Assembly (NCBI GenBank): GCA_900074885.1
Contig: FJUW01000069.1
Location: 209,756-273,755 of the forward strand
Source: Rhynchosporium graminicola
Lineage: Eukaryota > Ascomycota > Leotiomycetes > Helotiales > Ploettnerulaceae
DNA length: 64,000 bases
Direction: 5' to 3'
Part shown: in pieces, positions 1 to 11,270 of the stretch
How positions within the stretch are numbered: position 1 is the stretch's first letter
How the letters are laid out: every line of letters begins with the position of its first letter
Notes under the pieces: generated by a model
What the model saw: the letters and a program-made list of their open reading frames with translations, nothing else
The model's database searches: none
What the model was told of the DNA's origin: nothing
Position numbers and translations under genes: made by a program

Positions 1-3000
1 ACTTTAGATTACCTCTTAAGAGCTATATAGCAAGTATATCTTATAACTCCTACTCTTCTTAAGTAGCGATAACCTCCGGGGGTAGGTTTTATAACTCCTA
101 GCCTAGTAATAAGTCGTCCGGGTCCTTAAAGAGTAATTCGGGAGAGAATATATTATAAATAGAAGATCCTAGGAGTAAATCTAGCTTATAAGAGTATCAG
201 ATCTTAGCTAAGACATAATATAGTCCTACTTAGAGACTAGATAGCTTCTTACTTAGCTAGTAATTCTTAAGGTTCCTTATAGAGAGAAATACCTTATCTC
301 TAACTTCCTAGTTAATACTACGCCGTTTCGGGTCAGTTACAGCGCTTATCTTATACTAAGTAGCTAGTATATTAGCTTTTATAACCTTAATAGCGGATTT
401 AGTATATTCAGCTAGGGATTTAGTATTAGTATAATTAAGCTTCTCTTATAGTATCGATCCGGTGAGTTACTTCTAGTCCTAGCTATTCCGTAGTAGTATA
501 CTATATTTAAGAGTATATAGCGCTATACTAATAGAATCGTAAGGTAAGGTTACTTAGGCGCGGTCTATTATCAGTAGTAGTTCGCCCTAGTTACTCTAGT
601 AATAATTAACGAAAGGTCTAAGGCGTTAGTTAATATACTAATTTATAATCTCTATTTATCTATTAGTTTACTAGTAGAAGGAGATAGAGAGCTTAACCTT
701 AACTCTAATTATATAGTAAAACTCTTACTAGAAGGATAAGACTAGCTAAGCTCCTCAGTCGGATATAATTAACTCAAAGGTATATCCGAAACGATATATC
801 TATTAGATAAATAACGTTACTATCTTATAAGTATCGATATTATAGTAGTATAGTATCGATATAGAGTCTTTCCTTAGGCGGTCGATAAATACTAATATCT
901 TATTAAATCCTTAATTATTAAGCAAGAAGTCTTTAAAATCTATAGCTAGGTACTATATAGAGTAGCTAAGTACTAGTAATAAGTAAAGGAATCCTTACTA
1001 TTTCGTCTATTTCAGATAAGAGTACTAGTAAGAGTAGTAATTATAAGTATACTATTTTATATCCGATACAAGTCCTTTCTAGTAGTAATAAGTAGAAATC
1101 ATTTCAGTAGTCTTACGAGCGTTTAGATAAGCAGAGGAAACTTAATTATAGACTTCGCTAATTAAATAAGTATATAGCGGAATATAGCGTTATACGTATA
1201 GATAACTATTATAAAGTAGTAAACTATTATTAATAGTATAGCTATCTCCTAATATATTTCGTTCCTTAGAGAATAATTCTTAGTTAAATTAGTATAGCTT
1301 CTCGATTAAATTAAAGGAGTTACGTATAAGTTCCGGTAGCGTATTAGTCCCTAGCGATATTAAGTATATATAACTAATTTAATCGATATAATACTTAGCT
1401 AGTTCCGCGTTAATCCTAAGGTCTAGGTAATCTAAAGGTAGTAAAACCTGAGATTTATTATCTCGTTTCTATTATTCTTATATCTTTAGATCTTATTCTC
1501 TATAGCTAAGGATATTAGCTTTAGTATTATCTTTACTAAGTATATATATAATTTGAAAGTTAAATTCGGAAAGGAATTCTATCTATCTAGCTTACTTACT
1601 AGTTAGGACCTTAGTAATTATAAAGTATTCTAAGGATAAATAGTCCGTATATACGCTAGTATAGCGTTATAGAGATATAAGTTCTAGTCTCTATTTCCGG
1701 AAAGACTTAATAATAGCGTATAGCTCCTTATCGTAGATCTCCTAGTTTAGTTTATATCTATTAAGAATATAAGAGTAGAATCTAATTAGATACTACTAGT
1801 TATCTTAATATAATTAGGAGATAACTCTAGCTATTATATTATTAGAAGTATTAGTTTCTAGTTTAGTCTATAATTTAGAGTCGAAATAGTATAGTTTCTA
1901 TACCGATAGTAGCTATTAACGTAAATCGTTAAAGGACTTCTTATAATTGTTAGTGAAATTCTATAGTACTATAAGCCGAGTAAGTACTAAGAGAGGTTTA
2001 GCGATAAGGCCGAAATTCCGAATAAATTAATAGTAGAACCTATAGAATCCTAGGAAGGATTTCATAGCTATTACCGTTTCGGGGTACTTCTAGTTTACTA
2101 ATAATACTACCTTCTCGGGATCTAGTTCGATTCTATTAATAATAATAATATATCTAAGGTATTTAGTCCGAGTAATATAGAATTCGCTTTTCTTAATATC
2201 TACCTAGAGTCTAATATATATTAAATATTATAATACTAATTTAACATATTCCTTATATTTCTAAAGCGTTTCTAAGTATATAAGAATATTATCTAAGTAA
2301 ACTATATAGAAGTTATCTAAGTAGTCTAGTAGTATATTATTTATATATCGCTAGTATATACTAGGTCTATTATAGAGCCTAAAAGGTAATACTTTATATT
2401 TATAAGATCTAAAGCAGGTTCGGAAAGTAGTATACTCCTCGGATTCGGGGTCTATATAGATATAGTTAAATACTACTCAGATATCTAGTTTAATAAAAAT
2501 TACTACTTTAGATATATAAGTTAAGAGCTTATCGATCCTAGGTATTAGATAGGAATCCTTTCGAGTAATTATATTAAGCTTATAATAGTCGATATAGAAG
2601 CGTAATCCTCTATTAGCTTTCTTAATAAATAATATAAGTAATATAAAGGGACTTTAGCTAGATTCGATAAATCCCTTATCTAAGTTCTCTATAAGGTACT
2701 CCTTAGTTACTTATAGTTCGTCTATAGATTACTAATATAAGAGCGAATATATATAAAGTAAAAGTTCTTCTAGAATAATTTTATAATTATATAAGCGATA
2801 AAGCAGAAGAATATTAGAATCCTACTTAGAAAAAGCTTCCTTAAGAGTATAGTACTATTCCGGTAGCTTTTCGGCTATAAGTCGTTTAGTATCAGGATCC
2901 TCGGGAGAGTTATTATTTAGATAATCTTATAAGAGATAATCTATCTTATAGATACTAGTAAAGAATAATTCGGAACCTTTATATTTTATATTAAAATAAA

Positions 3001-3900
3001 AAGTTATAATACTAATTTAATAAATCAGAACTAGTTTCTAGATCCTCGGAGGTTAAGAGGAGCACTTACGATAAGGTTTCGGCGTAAGTACCTTTCTCGA
3101 TGAATTCGGAGCGGGAAAAGGTTCGGATTCCTTAGCGATAAGCGGAAATAAATTAAATAATAAAGATAATATATTAATATACTATATTACTACTATTTAG
3201 TATAATCGCTATTAGTCTAGCTAGTTTATAGCTAAGTCCCGCGTATTAGTATCGATTTAGTAAGATCGATTAATACTAGGTTTATAAGGTAGTAGAGTTA
3301 TAATTATCTCCTTATTATATCAAAAGGTAGCTAGATAGCGTTCCGGCTATAGAAGCTTATAATAGAGCGTATCTAGCTTAACTTGAAATTATTATATCTA
3401 TTTAATACTAATAATTATATCTTATTATCCTAAATTAAGAAGAATAAAAGAGTAGTTATAAATACGCTTATTATTAATAGAAAAGTATAAATATATGAAA
3501 TAGGTAATATAAGTTCTGATAGACTATTAGAACCTACGTATTAGAATAGAATAAGGTAATAGCTCGATTTTGATACTAAGGGCCCCCGATAGTCGTCCGG
3601 TAAGAGTATGATTAATAAATAAATAACCGTTCGCTCCGGTATCGATCAGGCTATTTATAGAGACTCCTAGCTTATTTATACTAACTATAGTCGAGTATAT
3701 GAATTACTTACCTCCTATTAGGGAGTTAAAGTTAAGATTAAAGAGATTATACTTATATAGACCTAGGAAAGAGGTTTTACTTAGGCCTTATTATTTCCCT
3801 CTAGTATTAGTCCAGATTCGGAGGGTATATCTTCTACTACTTCCTTAGCTACTCTCTCTTCTTCTGGAAATTCGTCGATTAATTAAACATTAGGCGGGTT

Positions 3901-3955
3901 AGGGCAGTCTAGCTTAATATAACCGAGCTATCTATAACTATAATACCTAAGGGGT
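3901..3955 (-). pseudogene. Gag CCHC zinc knuckle relic of family A
   Basis: Minus-strand codons read Y-Y-S-Y-R-stop-L-G-Y-I-K-L-D-C-P. Against the retroviral CCHC pattern, TGT to TAT, CAT to TAT and CAG to TAG changes explain every lost residue, all of them C/G to T/A at CA or TG sites. The same box occurs in copy 2 around 23671-23740. This marks the nucleocapsid end of Gag and fixes the element orientation. Confidence 0.7.
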
Positions 3956-5515
3956 TCTCCGGTTAAAGTAGTAAGGCGTTTTAGCGCGGAGGGAGTACTA
4001 GCTTATACTGGGGTAGAAGTATATATATATAATACGAGAGTAGTTTATCGAGGAGCTAAGCTTAAGGACCGGTAAGAGGTAGAACTAGTAGTAATTATAG
4101 TAATAATAGTAAGCTTATAGTACTATACCTAGATAGTAGCTTTCTCGGGATAAGTACGTTCTGAGTTATAGTAATGCTTAGTATTAAAAGAAAGCAAGGA
4201 TCTAACTATAGAAGCGTAATCCTTATTCTATATTAGTTTAATAATAAGAGTTAAAGCGCGTAAAGATAATATAATCTTATTCTATATATAAAAGAACTAC
4301 TTCTTCTTTTTAACTTTACTTTAGATAGTAGCACTTTGAAATCGACTACGAAACTCAGCGAAAGTCTCGCGTATATAGCCGGGTTATTATATTTCTAAAT
4401 AGTAGAAAGCGTAATAGTAATTATCTTCCTTTAAACTAATAAGAAAGTTCTCCTCTAATAAGGAGATTATTTTATCGCTAGTTTTAAACTCGTTAGTAAG
4501 ATACTAAAGCGTAAGATACTCCTTAGCTAATCTAGTAACTAGCTCTTATACGAGAACGCGCCGGGAGAAGTCCGTAAGGTAGTAATTAGCGTTTATAGCT
4601 AGCCGGTCTCGTATTAATACTCTCTATTAGAGGAAGGTAAGGTCTGATCTATTATCTAGGGGCAGGATCTTCTTAGTAAGATAAGACTTCCTAGAGCGTG
4701 ACTCTACTGATTCGGCGCCGGGAGAAGGAGATAGTTTATTAGGAATAGTATCTTCTCTCTTAGTACTATATATCAGAATAGAGTTTATAAGCTTATTAAA
4801 CTCTAGAATACGCAGAGATTATAGTATTAGTTCTAATAAGAAAATCGAAGATAAGCGAGGGACCCCTATAAGGAACCTATCTTATATAGAGATTAGTCTA
4901 TCTATAGTATCTTTTAGAGAGTTATTCTTCTCCTCTTAGTTCGCTAATTATTATAAGAGGGAATAGATCAGATTCGAGTTACCTATAGTAGTAAGAGTAC
5001 TTAGCGATTATACTCCTAGTGAATTTCGCTTTTATTTTCCTTTCTCTCTTAGTTAATACTTCCTTAATAATGTATTAATATTCTCTAGAGTAAGAGACGT
5101 TTAGAGTAAGGAAAGGTATAATAGATTAAGTTTAGAAGTAGAGCAAGAGAGGTCACGTTAAGTCCCCCTAGAACTAGAGAGGTCTCTAGTTTATTAGTTA
5201 GAAGCTATTCCGATAGCTTAAAAAGGGGTATATTAGGGCTATTTTAGTAGCGATATATAAAAGTTAAAGTTCCGAGGTATTTATAATACCTTCTTTAAAA
5301 TCTATCTATAATTCCTTTATACTAATGGAGCTATTAAAGGAGCGTTAGCGAAAACCTCCTCTATTATACTATTTATAATAAGCTAAATTAAACCCTGATT
5401 TATAGTTATCCGAGAGATCTCTAGTATCTTAGCTATATACGAGTAGTTATCGAATAACTAACTTAGTAGTAAGATATTATAGTAAGCTATCTCCGGCTAT
5501 CTTAATCTTTTTATT

Positions 5516-5786
5516 TAATATAATAATATAAGACTTAAAGCGGTATATAAATAAGAATAAACAAGTAGGGAGGCTAAGAGCGATCTTATATAATTTACTA
5601 CGAAGAAAACAAAAAGATAAAGAAGGAAGAAGAAGAGAGATAAAGTATAAAGCACCTTATATATATATACTAGTACTAGTCCGATACTATACTAGGTCGG
5701 ATACTAGTTCTGCCGGGATACCTATGAACTTAGGCCCTATTATCTATCCTTCTTCTCATATGATATTCAGGTGAGCTATCGTCACA
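5516..5786 (-). repeat. Family A 5' LTR, copy 1
   Basis: About 271 bp matching the LTRs at 9487-9768, 25294-25573 and (inverted) 29966-30245. In sense orientation the family LTR starts TGTGACGACAGC and ends GTCGTTATAACA with RIP changes, and has a TATA-rich promoter-like box (run of TA followed by AAGGTGC) in its middle third. Confidence 0.8.
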
Positions 5787-5953
5787 TATACACGAGGGTT
5801 CATAATAGTATTTAATAAGTTCGATAAGGAGAGAGTAAGAATCTAACCGGAAGCCGTAAGAAAAAGGTGCGTAGTACTAAGGCTTAACCGAGCCTTAGTT
5901 AGCGAGTCGTGCTAGTAATACTAGCACTATAACCTAAGGGCTTAACCCTTATA
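5787..5953 (+). repeat. Left terminal direct repeat of element B
   Basis: 167 bp, same length as 8637-8803. Contains three short hairpins in its last 80 bp, the best being an 8-bp perfect stem (5909-5916 with 5920-5927) around a 3-nt loop. The true start could be further upstream, removed by the family A insertion. Confidence 0.7.
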
Positions 5954-6060
5954 TTACTCTCCTCCTCCCGCTTATTTTCCAGCGGAGACTAATAGTAAAT
6001 AGTCATAGGAATCCCCCTATAGTTAATAACTACGTTCTATCACTAAACGTTAGGCGTTCT

Positions 6061-6260
6061 ACTATTATTGTTCGCTTTCTTTATTATGATCCCGCTGTAT
6101 TAAGCTAGCGCTCCGCTTCTATTATCGCTCGATCCGGCTAAGACCTTATAAATATATTATTATACTTCCTCCTATTATCGTTCGCTTCCTTTATTATTAT
6201 CCTACCGCATTAAGCTAGCGCTCCGCTCCTATTATCGCTCGATCCGGCTACGACGTTATA
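6061..6260 (+). repeat. Two-copy tandem repeat, 110-bp period, in element B
   Basis: 6061-6150 and 6171-6260 share a 90-bp unit that ends in GATCCGGCTA (6131-6140 and 6241-6250, exactly 110 apart). Confidence 0.75.
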
Positions 6261-7352
6261 AAAGAAGAGACCTTCTACTTTTTTAGACTTCTCTTTCCTC
6301 TTCTATATAATAATAATAACTATAGTAAGGTAAGTCCCTCCCTCTCCTTCTATTAAAAGAAAACATTAAAATTCGCGAATTATATATCAAAATCCCTCTA
6401 TTATACTATCGGGATCCGCGCTAAAACCAGCGGAATTAGATATCTCTCATAATTCACTACGTCGCTTATACCCTCTTAAGCTCTGATTATATCGACTAAG
6501 CTATAAGTATCGCACTCTGCCTATTTTCAGACGGAATCCTAATAAACTTAGTCGAGTCGCTCCTGATCTTATATCTATTATAAAAATAAGAAGAAGAATT
6601 ACGAGAACCTATAAGTTTTCCCCGGATTCCGCGTGAAAACAGATAGCTTACGTAATAGTCCTTAAATCTCTTATATCGCTTACTCCGTTTAGACCTATTC
6701 CGCTGATACTAATAAGTAAGTATTATATTTCGCTTATTTTTCGTCGCCTTATGCTCTATTTAGAAATAAAGCCTACGCTAATCTTATTAAGGTCTTAAAG
6801 GCCTAGAAAGCCCTTAAGCTCCTCTAATCCTCTAGTCTTCTCTCCGCGTAAGCTTATTTAGTCCCTGCTTATTTCTTATTAATAACTAATATTTTATAGT
6901 CCCTTAGCCTCTGAGATTACTACTTCTATTATTACTATTATCGCTTAATAGAGTTAAACGTAAGTAATTATTAGACTCCGCTTGTTTTTCGTTAGCTTAC
7001 CCTCTTTTAGTACTAGTAGAGTACCTCTAGCTCTCGTTTTAGGACCCTGCTGAGCCTCCTAGGGACTCTATAGGAAATATAGCGGAATACGTATCTTTTC
7101 TATAGCGTTATCATCTTAAGAATTTAAAAATCTAAAATTAAATTCCAAAATTAATCTTTTTTCAGCGAGCCGACTTCCTTAGCTCGCTCTCTCTTCTTTA
7201 ACTATAATAGCTCGCGCTCCGGCTAGTCGTTATCGCTCTCTTATCTATTCCTCCAGCGAGCTGATAATATTAACTCGCACTTAAGACTTAAGTAGTTCTA
7301 CTATTACTATATAGCTTTAGCCTCCTTTCTTATAGTCTTACGCTATCTTTAT

Positions 7353-8100
7353 AGCAGCTGCCTTCTAGTAACTATCGCCTCTCTATTTAAGTAGAGTATA
7401 TCTCTTTCTGTCTCTAACTTTATATAGCCCTTCCTTAAACCCCCGGAGACTTATATATATGTAGCTATCTCTAGAGTAGTTCCTTATTATAGCTTTATTA
7501 TTAATATCTAGCGTTTCCTTCCGCTTCTAATATCGCGGAGCCCTTCCTTAAGCTTTCGGAGGCTAGCGCTTACGCAGCTATCTACCCCCGGGGTAGTCTT
7601 TCGTTATAGTCCCCTTTATATTATCGTCTTCCGGCGTCTTTACAGCAGCTACTATTATATAACCGCCGCCTCTCTATTTAGGTAGAGTATACCTCTTTCC
7701 GTCTCTAACTTTACGTAGCTCTTCCTTAAACCCCCGGAGACCTACGTATACGTAGCTATCTCTAGAGTAGTTCCTTATTATAGCCCTATTATTAATATCT
7801 AGCGTTTCCTTCCGCTTCTAATATCGCGGAGCCCTTCCTTAAATCTCTAGAGACTAGCGCTTTCGCAGCTATCTACCCCCGGAGTAGTCTTTCGTTATAA
7901 CTTCTCTTTATATTATCTACTTTAAGCGTCTTCTGTCTTCTATCTCTAGTTTACCGGAGCACTTCTTCAGAGTCCGGAGACTAGTATATATATAGCTACC
8001 TCCGGAGTAGTTCTTTATTATAGCTTACTTATATTATTATCTTCTGATATCTTTATAGTAGCTACTATTAAGTAGCTACTACCTCCTTATTTAAAGTAGA
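7353..8100 (+). repeat. ~291-bp tandem repeat array in element B
   Basis: AGCAGCT at 7353 and 7644, and CCCCGGAGAC at 7441 and 7732, give a period of 291 bp for the first two units. A third, irregular unit follows to about 8100. Inside each unit the phrase AGCTATCT...GAGTAGT...TTATAG recurs, so the unit is itself made of sub-repeats. Confidence 0.7.
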
Positions 8101-8636
8101 ATAAACCTCTTTCCTTTATCTTAGATATTATCGAAGGGTTCTTGTTATCCGCGCGTTCCTAAGTAGCTACTAGCTAGCGATAGTCGCTCCTTATATCTTT
8201 TAAGTATATATTCTACTTAAGCTATCGAATAGCTTCTATTATCCGCTTATCTATAAGCGGCAACCGACCGATTATCGCTACTTTCCTTATCTATTCGGGA
8301 GTAGTTTATACTCTAAGCTACTCCTTACTTTTCTACTCTTATAAAAAAATTTCAGCTACTTTTCTGCTTCTATCTTATAAGTTTAAGGGAAAAATTAGGT
8401 GTACTTTAGCTTAAGAATAGCGGAATCTATTAAATCTTTATCTTTTCTCGCGTTCTTAGAGCTTTTCTCTAGGTATTATTAGTATCGATTCGGCTTCTAT
8501 TGCTCATATACTTTTACTATCTTATTATTAATAATTTATTAAAGACTTCGTTCCTCGACTATAATTATTCGGACTCTGATATAAAGGCTATAAGAGCTAG
8601 TTATTTAATCGAACTTAATATTATAGGTAAATAATA

Positions 8637-8803
8637 TATATACGAGAGTTTATAGTAGTATTTAATAAGTTCGATAAGGAGAGAGTAAGAATCTAACCGG
8701 AAGCTATAAGAAAAAGATACGTAGTACTAAGGCTTAACTGAGCCTTAGTCAGCGAGTCGTACTAGTAATACCAGCACCATAACCCAAGGGCTTAACCCTT
8801 ATA
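8637..8803 (+). repeat. Right terminal direct repeat of element B
   Basis: 167-bp partner of 5787-5953. Immediately followed by AATAC and then sequence matching 10282 onward of family A, so AATAC may be half of a target duplication whose left half is missing. Confidence 0.7.
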
Positions 8804-9480
8804 AATACTAATATCTATAGTACTCTTACTAGTTCTAGCTGATACGCTTTCGGTAGCGTATTATATATATTGCCTGAGATATATTCGCGCTTTCCTTAAG
8901 CTAAAGTATAATAATACTTTAGTTATAGAACTTCTCTATTTATTTCATAAGCTTAAGTCTAAGCTTTACTAGTATTACTCAGTATTAAAGAGTAATTATA
9001 AGTATGTAAGTTAGTTAAGCTTAAGCGTAGTTATATATACCAACGTGCTATAGTTATTTAATTATATTAATACGAAGAATACTATCTTATTCGGTTTACT
9101 TCTAGGTAACAAAGCTAATGAAGCGAAGCTAAACTGAGATAGTATTATAGCTGCTTATAAAGCTATTAATCAGATCTATCGTCTTACGATATCTACTACC
9201 CTTATAACTATATTAGAGATTACTACTATATGGTTAGTAAAGACTTAGTCTTTATAATATTCTGAAGAGAAGCTATTTAAGGAGATAGAGTTTATTAAGA
9301 TAATAAGTTTAAGATCCTAGAGACTCTAGATACTAGTCTAATACTAATATAATATAAGATTTAGAGGTATTAGTAACTAAGTTAGCGAAATCTAAAGCTA
9401 TAGTAATAATAGTTAGTATTAAAGTAATCGAAGGAGTTAAATATTATTATATAGGAGTTTATAAAGAAAGCTATATTTAA
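8804..9480. mobile_element. Family A fragment (extra-ORF region only)
   Basis: Aligns with 10282-10960 of copy 2 in the same orientation and stops where the copy 2 3' LTR begins. It is the host piece into which element B inserted. Confidence 0.7.
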
Positions 9481-9486
9481 GACGAT

Positions 9487-9768
9487 AGTTATAACGACAC
9501 AAGACTCAAGGCGGTATACGAGCAAGAATAAAACAAGTAGGGAGGCTAAGAGCGATCTTATATAGTCTACTATAAAGGAAATAAGAAGATAAGGAAAAAG
9601 AAGAGGAGAGATATAGAGTGCGAAGCCCCTTATATATATATGCCGGTACTAGTCCGATGTTATACCGAGTCGGATACTAGTTATACCGGGATACTTATAA
9701 TGCCTATGAACTTAGGCCCTAGTATCTGTCTTTCTCCTTATATGATATTCAGGTAAGCTATTATTATA
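9487..9768 (-). repeat. Family A 3' LTR, copy 2
   Basis: About 282 bp, matching 25294-25573. Bordered on its inner side by a run of ten C (ten G in element sense), the expected polypurine tract position. Confidence 0.8.
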
Positions 9769-9800
9769 TTACCCCCCCCCCTAAGAAGAGCTTGACCCTA
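9769..9800 (-). promoter_or_regulatory. Polypurine tract of family A copy 2
   Basis: In element sense this reads AG-rich sequence followed by ten G just before the 3' LTR, where plus-strand priming occurs in LTR retrotransposons. The equivalent in copy 3 (29953-29962) reads AGGAGGAAGG. Confidence 0.6.
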
Positions 9801-10279
9801 AGCTCGTAAGGTTATAGTTTATGCAATCGGTCTTTATTATAACTGTTTTCGTCGATATTCGCCTAATCGGTACTAGCCGGTCTTTAGTAGTAGTAAATCC
9901 TTTGTTAGGTACTAGCTAGTTATATTACTATAATAGTACTATATTAGTTATAGCTTCTAAATCGGGCGGTGAATTATATTTACTTTATCTATTTATAGCG
10001 GGAGTCGAGTTCAAGTAGGGCGTGAGGTATATAAAGCAAGGGGTTTTTTAATATTAGAGCCTTCCTTCTTTAACCTCGATAACTACTTAAACTATGAGTT
10101 TACTCTCTTTAGGCTATAATATAGTTACTAGAGTAGCTATCTTTACTAATACTATAGTAGTACTACTATAATCTTATATATTAATCGACCTAATTAACCT
10201 TTCTCCTCTTATAAGTAAGTTACTTACCTTAGAGTTAGGGATACTTTCTAGATAAGGTGCGAGGGTTTTATAGGTCTAT

Positions 10280-11270
10280 AATACTAATACTTCTAGTGCT
10301 TCTGCTAGTTCCTGCCGGTGCCCTTTTAGTAGCGTATTAGGTATATTACCTGCGATATATTCGCGCTTTCTTTAAGCTAAAGTATAATAATACTCTTACT
10401 CTAGAACTTCTCTATTTATTTAATAAGCTTAACTCTAAGCTTTATAAGTATTACGCGGCGTTAAAGAGCGGTTATAAGTATATAAGTTATCTAATCCTAA
10501 GTGTAGTTATATATACTTACGCGTTATAGTTACCTAATTATATTTATACGGAGTATATTATCTTATCTGGTTTATTTCTAGGCGACGAAGCTAGGGATTC
10601 GGAGCTAAATCGGGGCGGTATCGTAGCAACTTATAAAGCTATTAATCGGATTTATTATCTCGCGAAATCTGCTACTCTTATTACTATATTAGAGATTACT
10701 ACTATATAATTAGTAGAGACTTAGGCCTTAAGACGATCTATAGAGAAGGTATTTAAGGAGTTAGAGTTTATTGAAGTAGTAAGTTAAGATCCTAGAACCC
10801 TTAGATACTAGTATAATAATAATATAATATAAGACTTAGATATTTTAATAATAGATTCGGCGAAGTCTAGGGTAGTAGTATAAATAGTATTAAAGTAAGC
10901 GAAGGAGTTAAATATTATTATACGGGAATTTGCGAAGAAGGCTATATTCAGAGCTATAATATCTGATACTAAGGGAAAGAGGAATTTGCTTTAGTTCTGA
11001 GATAGCGTCAGATCTAGATACTCCCGGACTTTCTCTAAAGAAGAAAGCTTATAGAATTAGCTATTATACTCGATCTGCTACTTAGGCTATATTAGTAAAT
11101 TTAAGTAAAGAGTTAGAAATAGTAGTTCTAGTTCTAGATATTCTAGATTTACTAGGAGCTCCGGAGACCTTAGGGGAGAAAGCCGGTAAAGTAGAAGTAG
11201 TAGAGGAAGTAGAGTTTTAGATATAGCGCTATTACGGAGTATAATCAGGAGATTATCCTTAGTAATAAAT
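10280..11270 (+). pseudogene. Extra antisense ORF relic of family A, unknown function
   Basis: Lies between integrase and 3' LTR but reads on the strand opposite to gag-pol. From about 10591 a frame runs for at least 150 codons in which every stop but one is TAA or TAG, as expected from Gln codons after RIP; the one exception is a TGA near 10995. The inferred product is charged and helical-looking (Glu/Lys-rich stretches around 10750-10950). Related copies lie at 8804-9480 and, inverted, at about 28440-29660. No domain recognised. Antisense ORFs are known in some plant and fungal gypsy lineages, but I cannot assign this one. Confidence 0.5.

Larger units (their letters stand above)
1..5786 (-). 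mobile_element. Family A Ty3/gypsy LTR retrotransposon, copy 1, RIP-degraded, cut by window edge
   Basis: The minus strand carries a gag-pol relic with the 5' LTR at the right (5516-5786); the 3' end lies beyond position 1. Reading minus with TAG/TAA taken as former CAG/CAA gives an integrase C-terminal part near 541-760, a reverse transcriptase with a YLDN form of the YLDD box near 2280-2330, and a Gag zinc knuckle at about 3901-3955 in which two codons that should be Cys and His now read Tyr. Copy 2 (11489-13487 plus 21781-25573) aligns along its whole length. No frame of useful length is open. The order gag, RT, IN fits Ty3/gypsy (Metaviridae). The call of superfamily is firm; the family name is mine. 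Confidence 0.85.
5787..8803 (+). mobile_element. Element B: ~3-kb unit with 167-bp terminal direct repeats
   Basis: Direct repeats at 5787-5953 and 8637-8803 are each 167 bp, differ only by transitions as far as I could compare, and end in a TATA that would be TACA before RIP, so they look like LTRs. The right flank (from 8804) is family A sequence, so B had inserted into a family A copy; the left flank is now the outer end of A copy 1. The interior is less TA-biased than its neighbours, C/T-rich, and holds internal repeats (6061-6260; 7353-8100). The plus strand at about 6650-7150 reads as a continuous protein if TAG is taken as CAG, but I recognise no reverse transcriptase or other domain. 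A non-autonomous LTR element (LARD/TRIM-like) is the best guess; an element with an unknown protein is the alternative. Confidence 0.55.
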
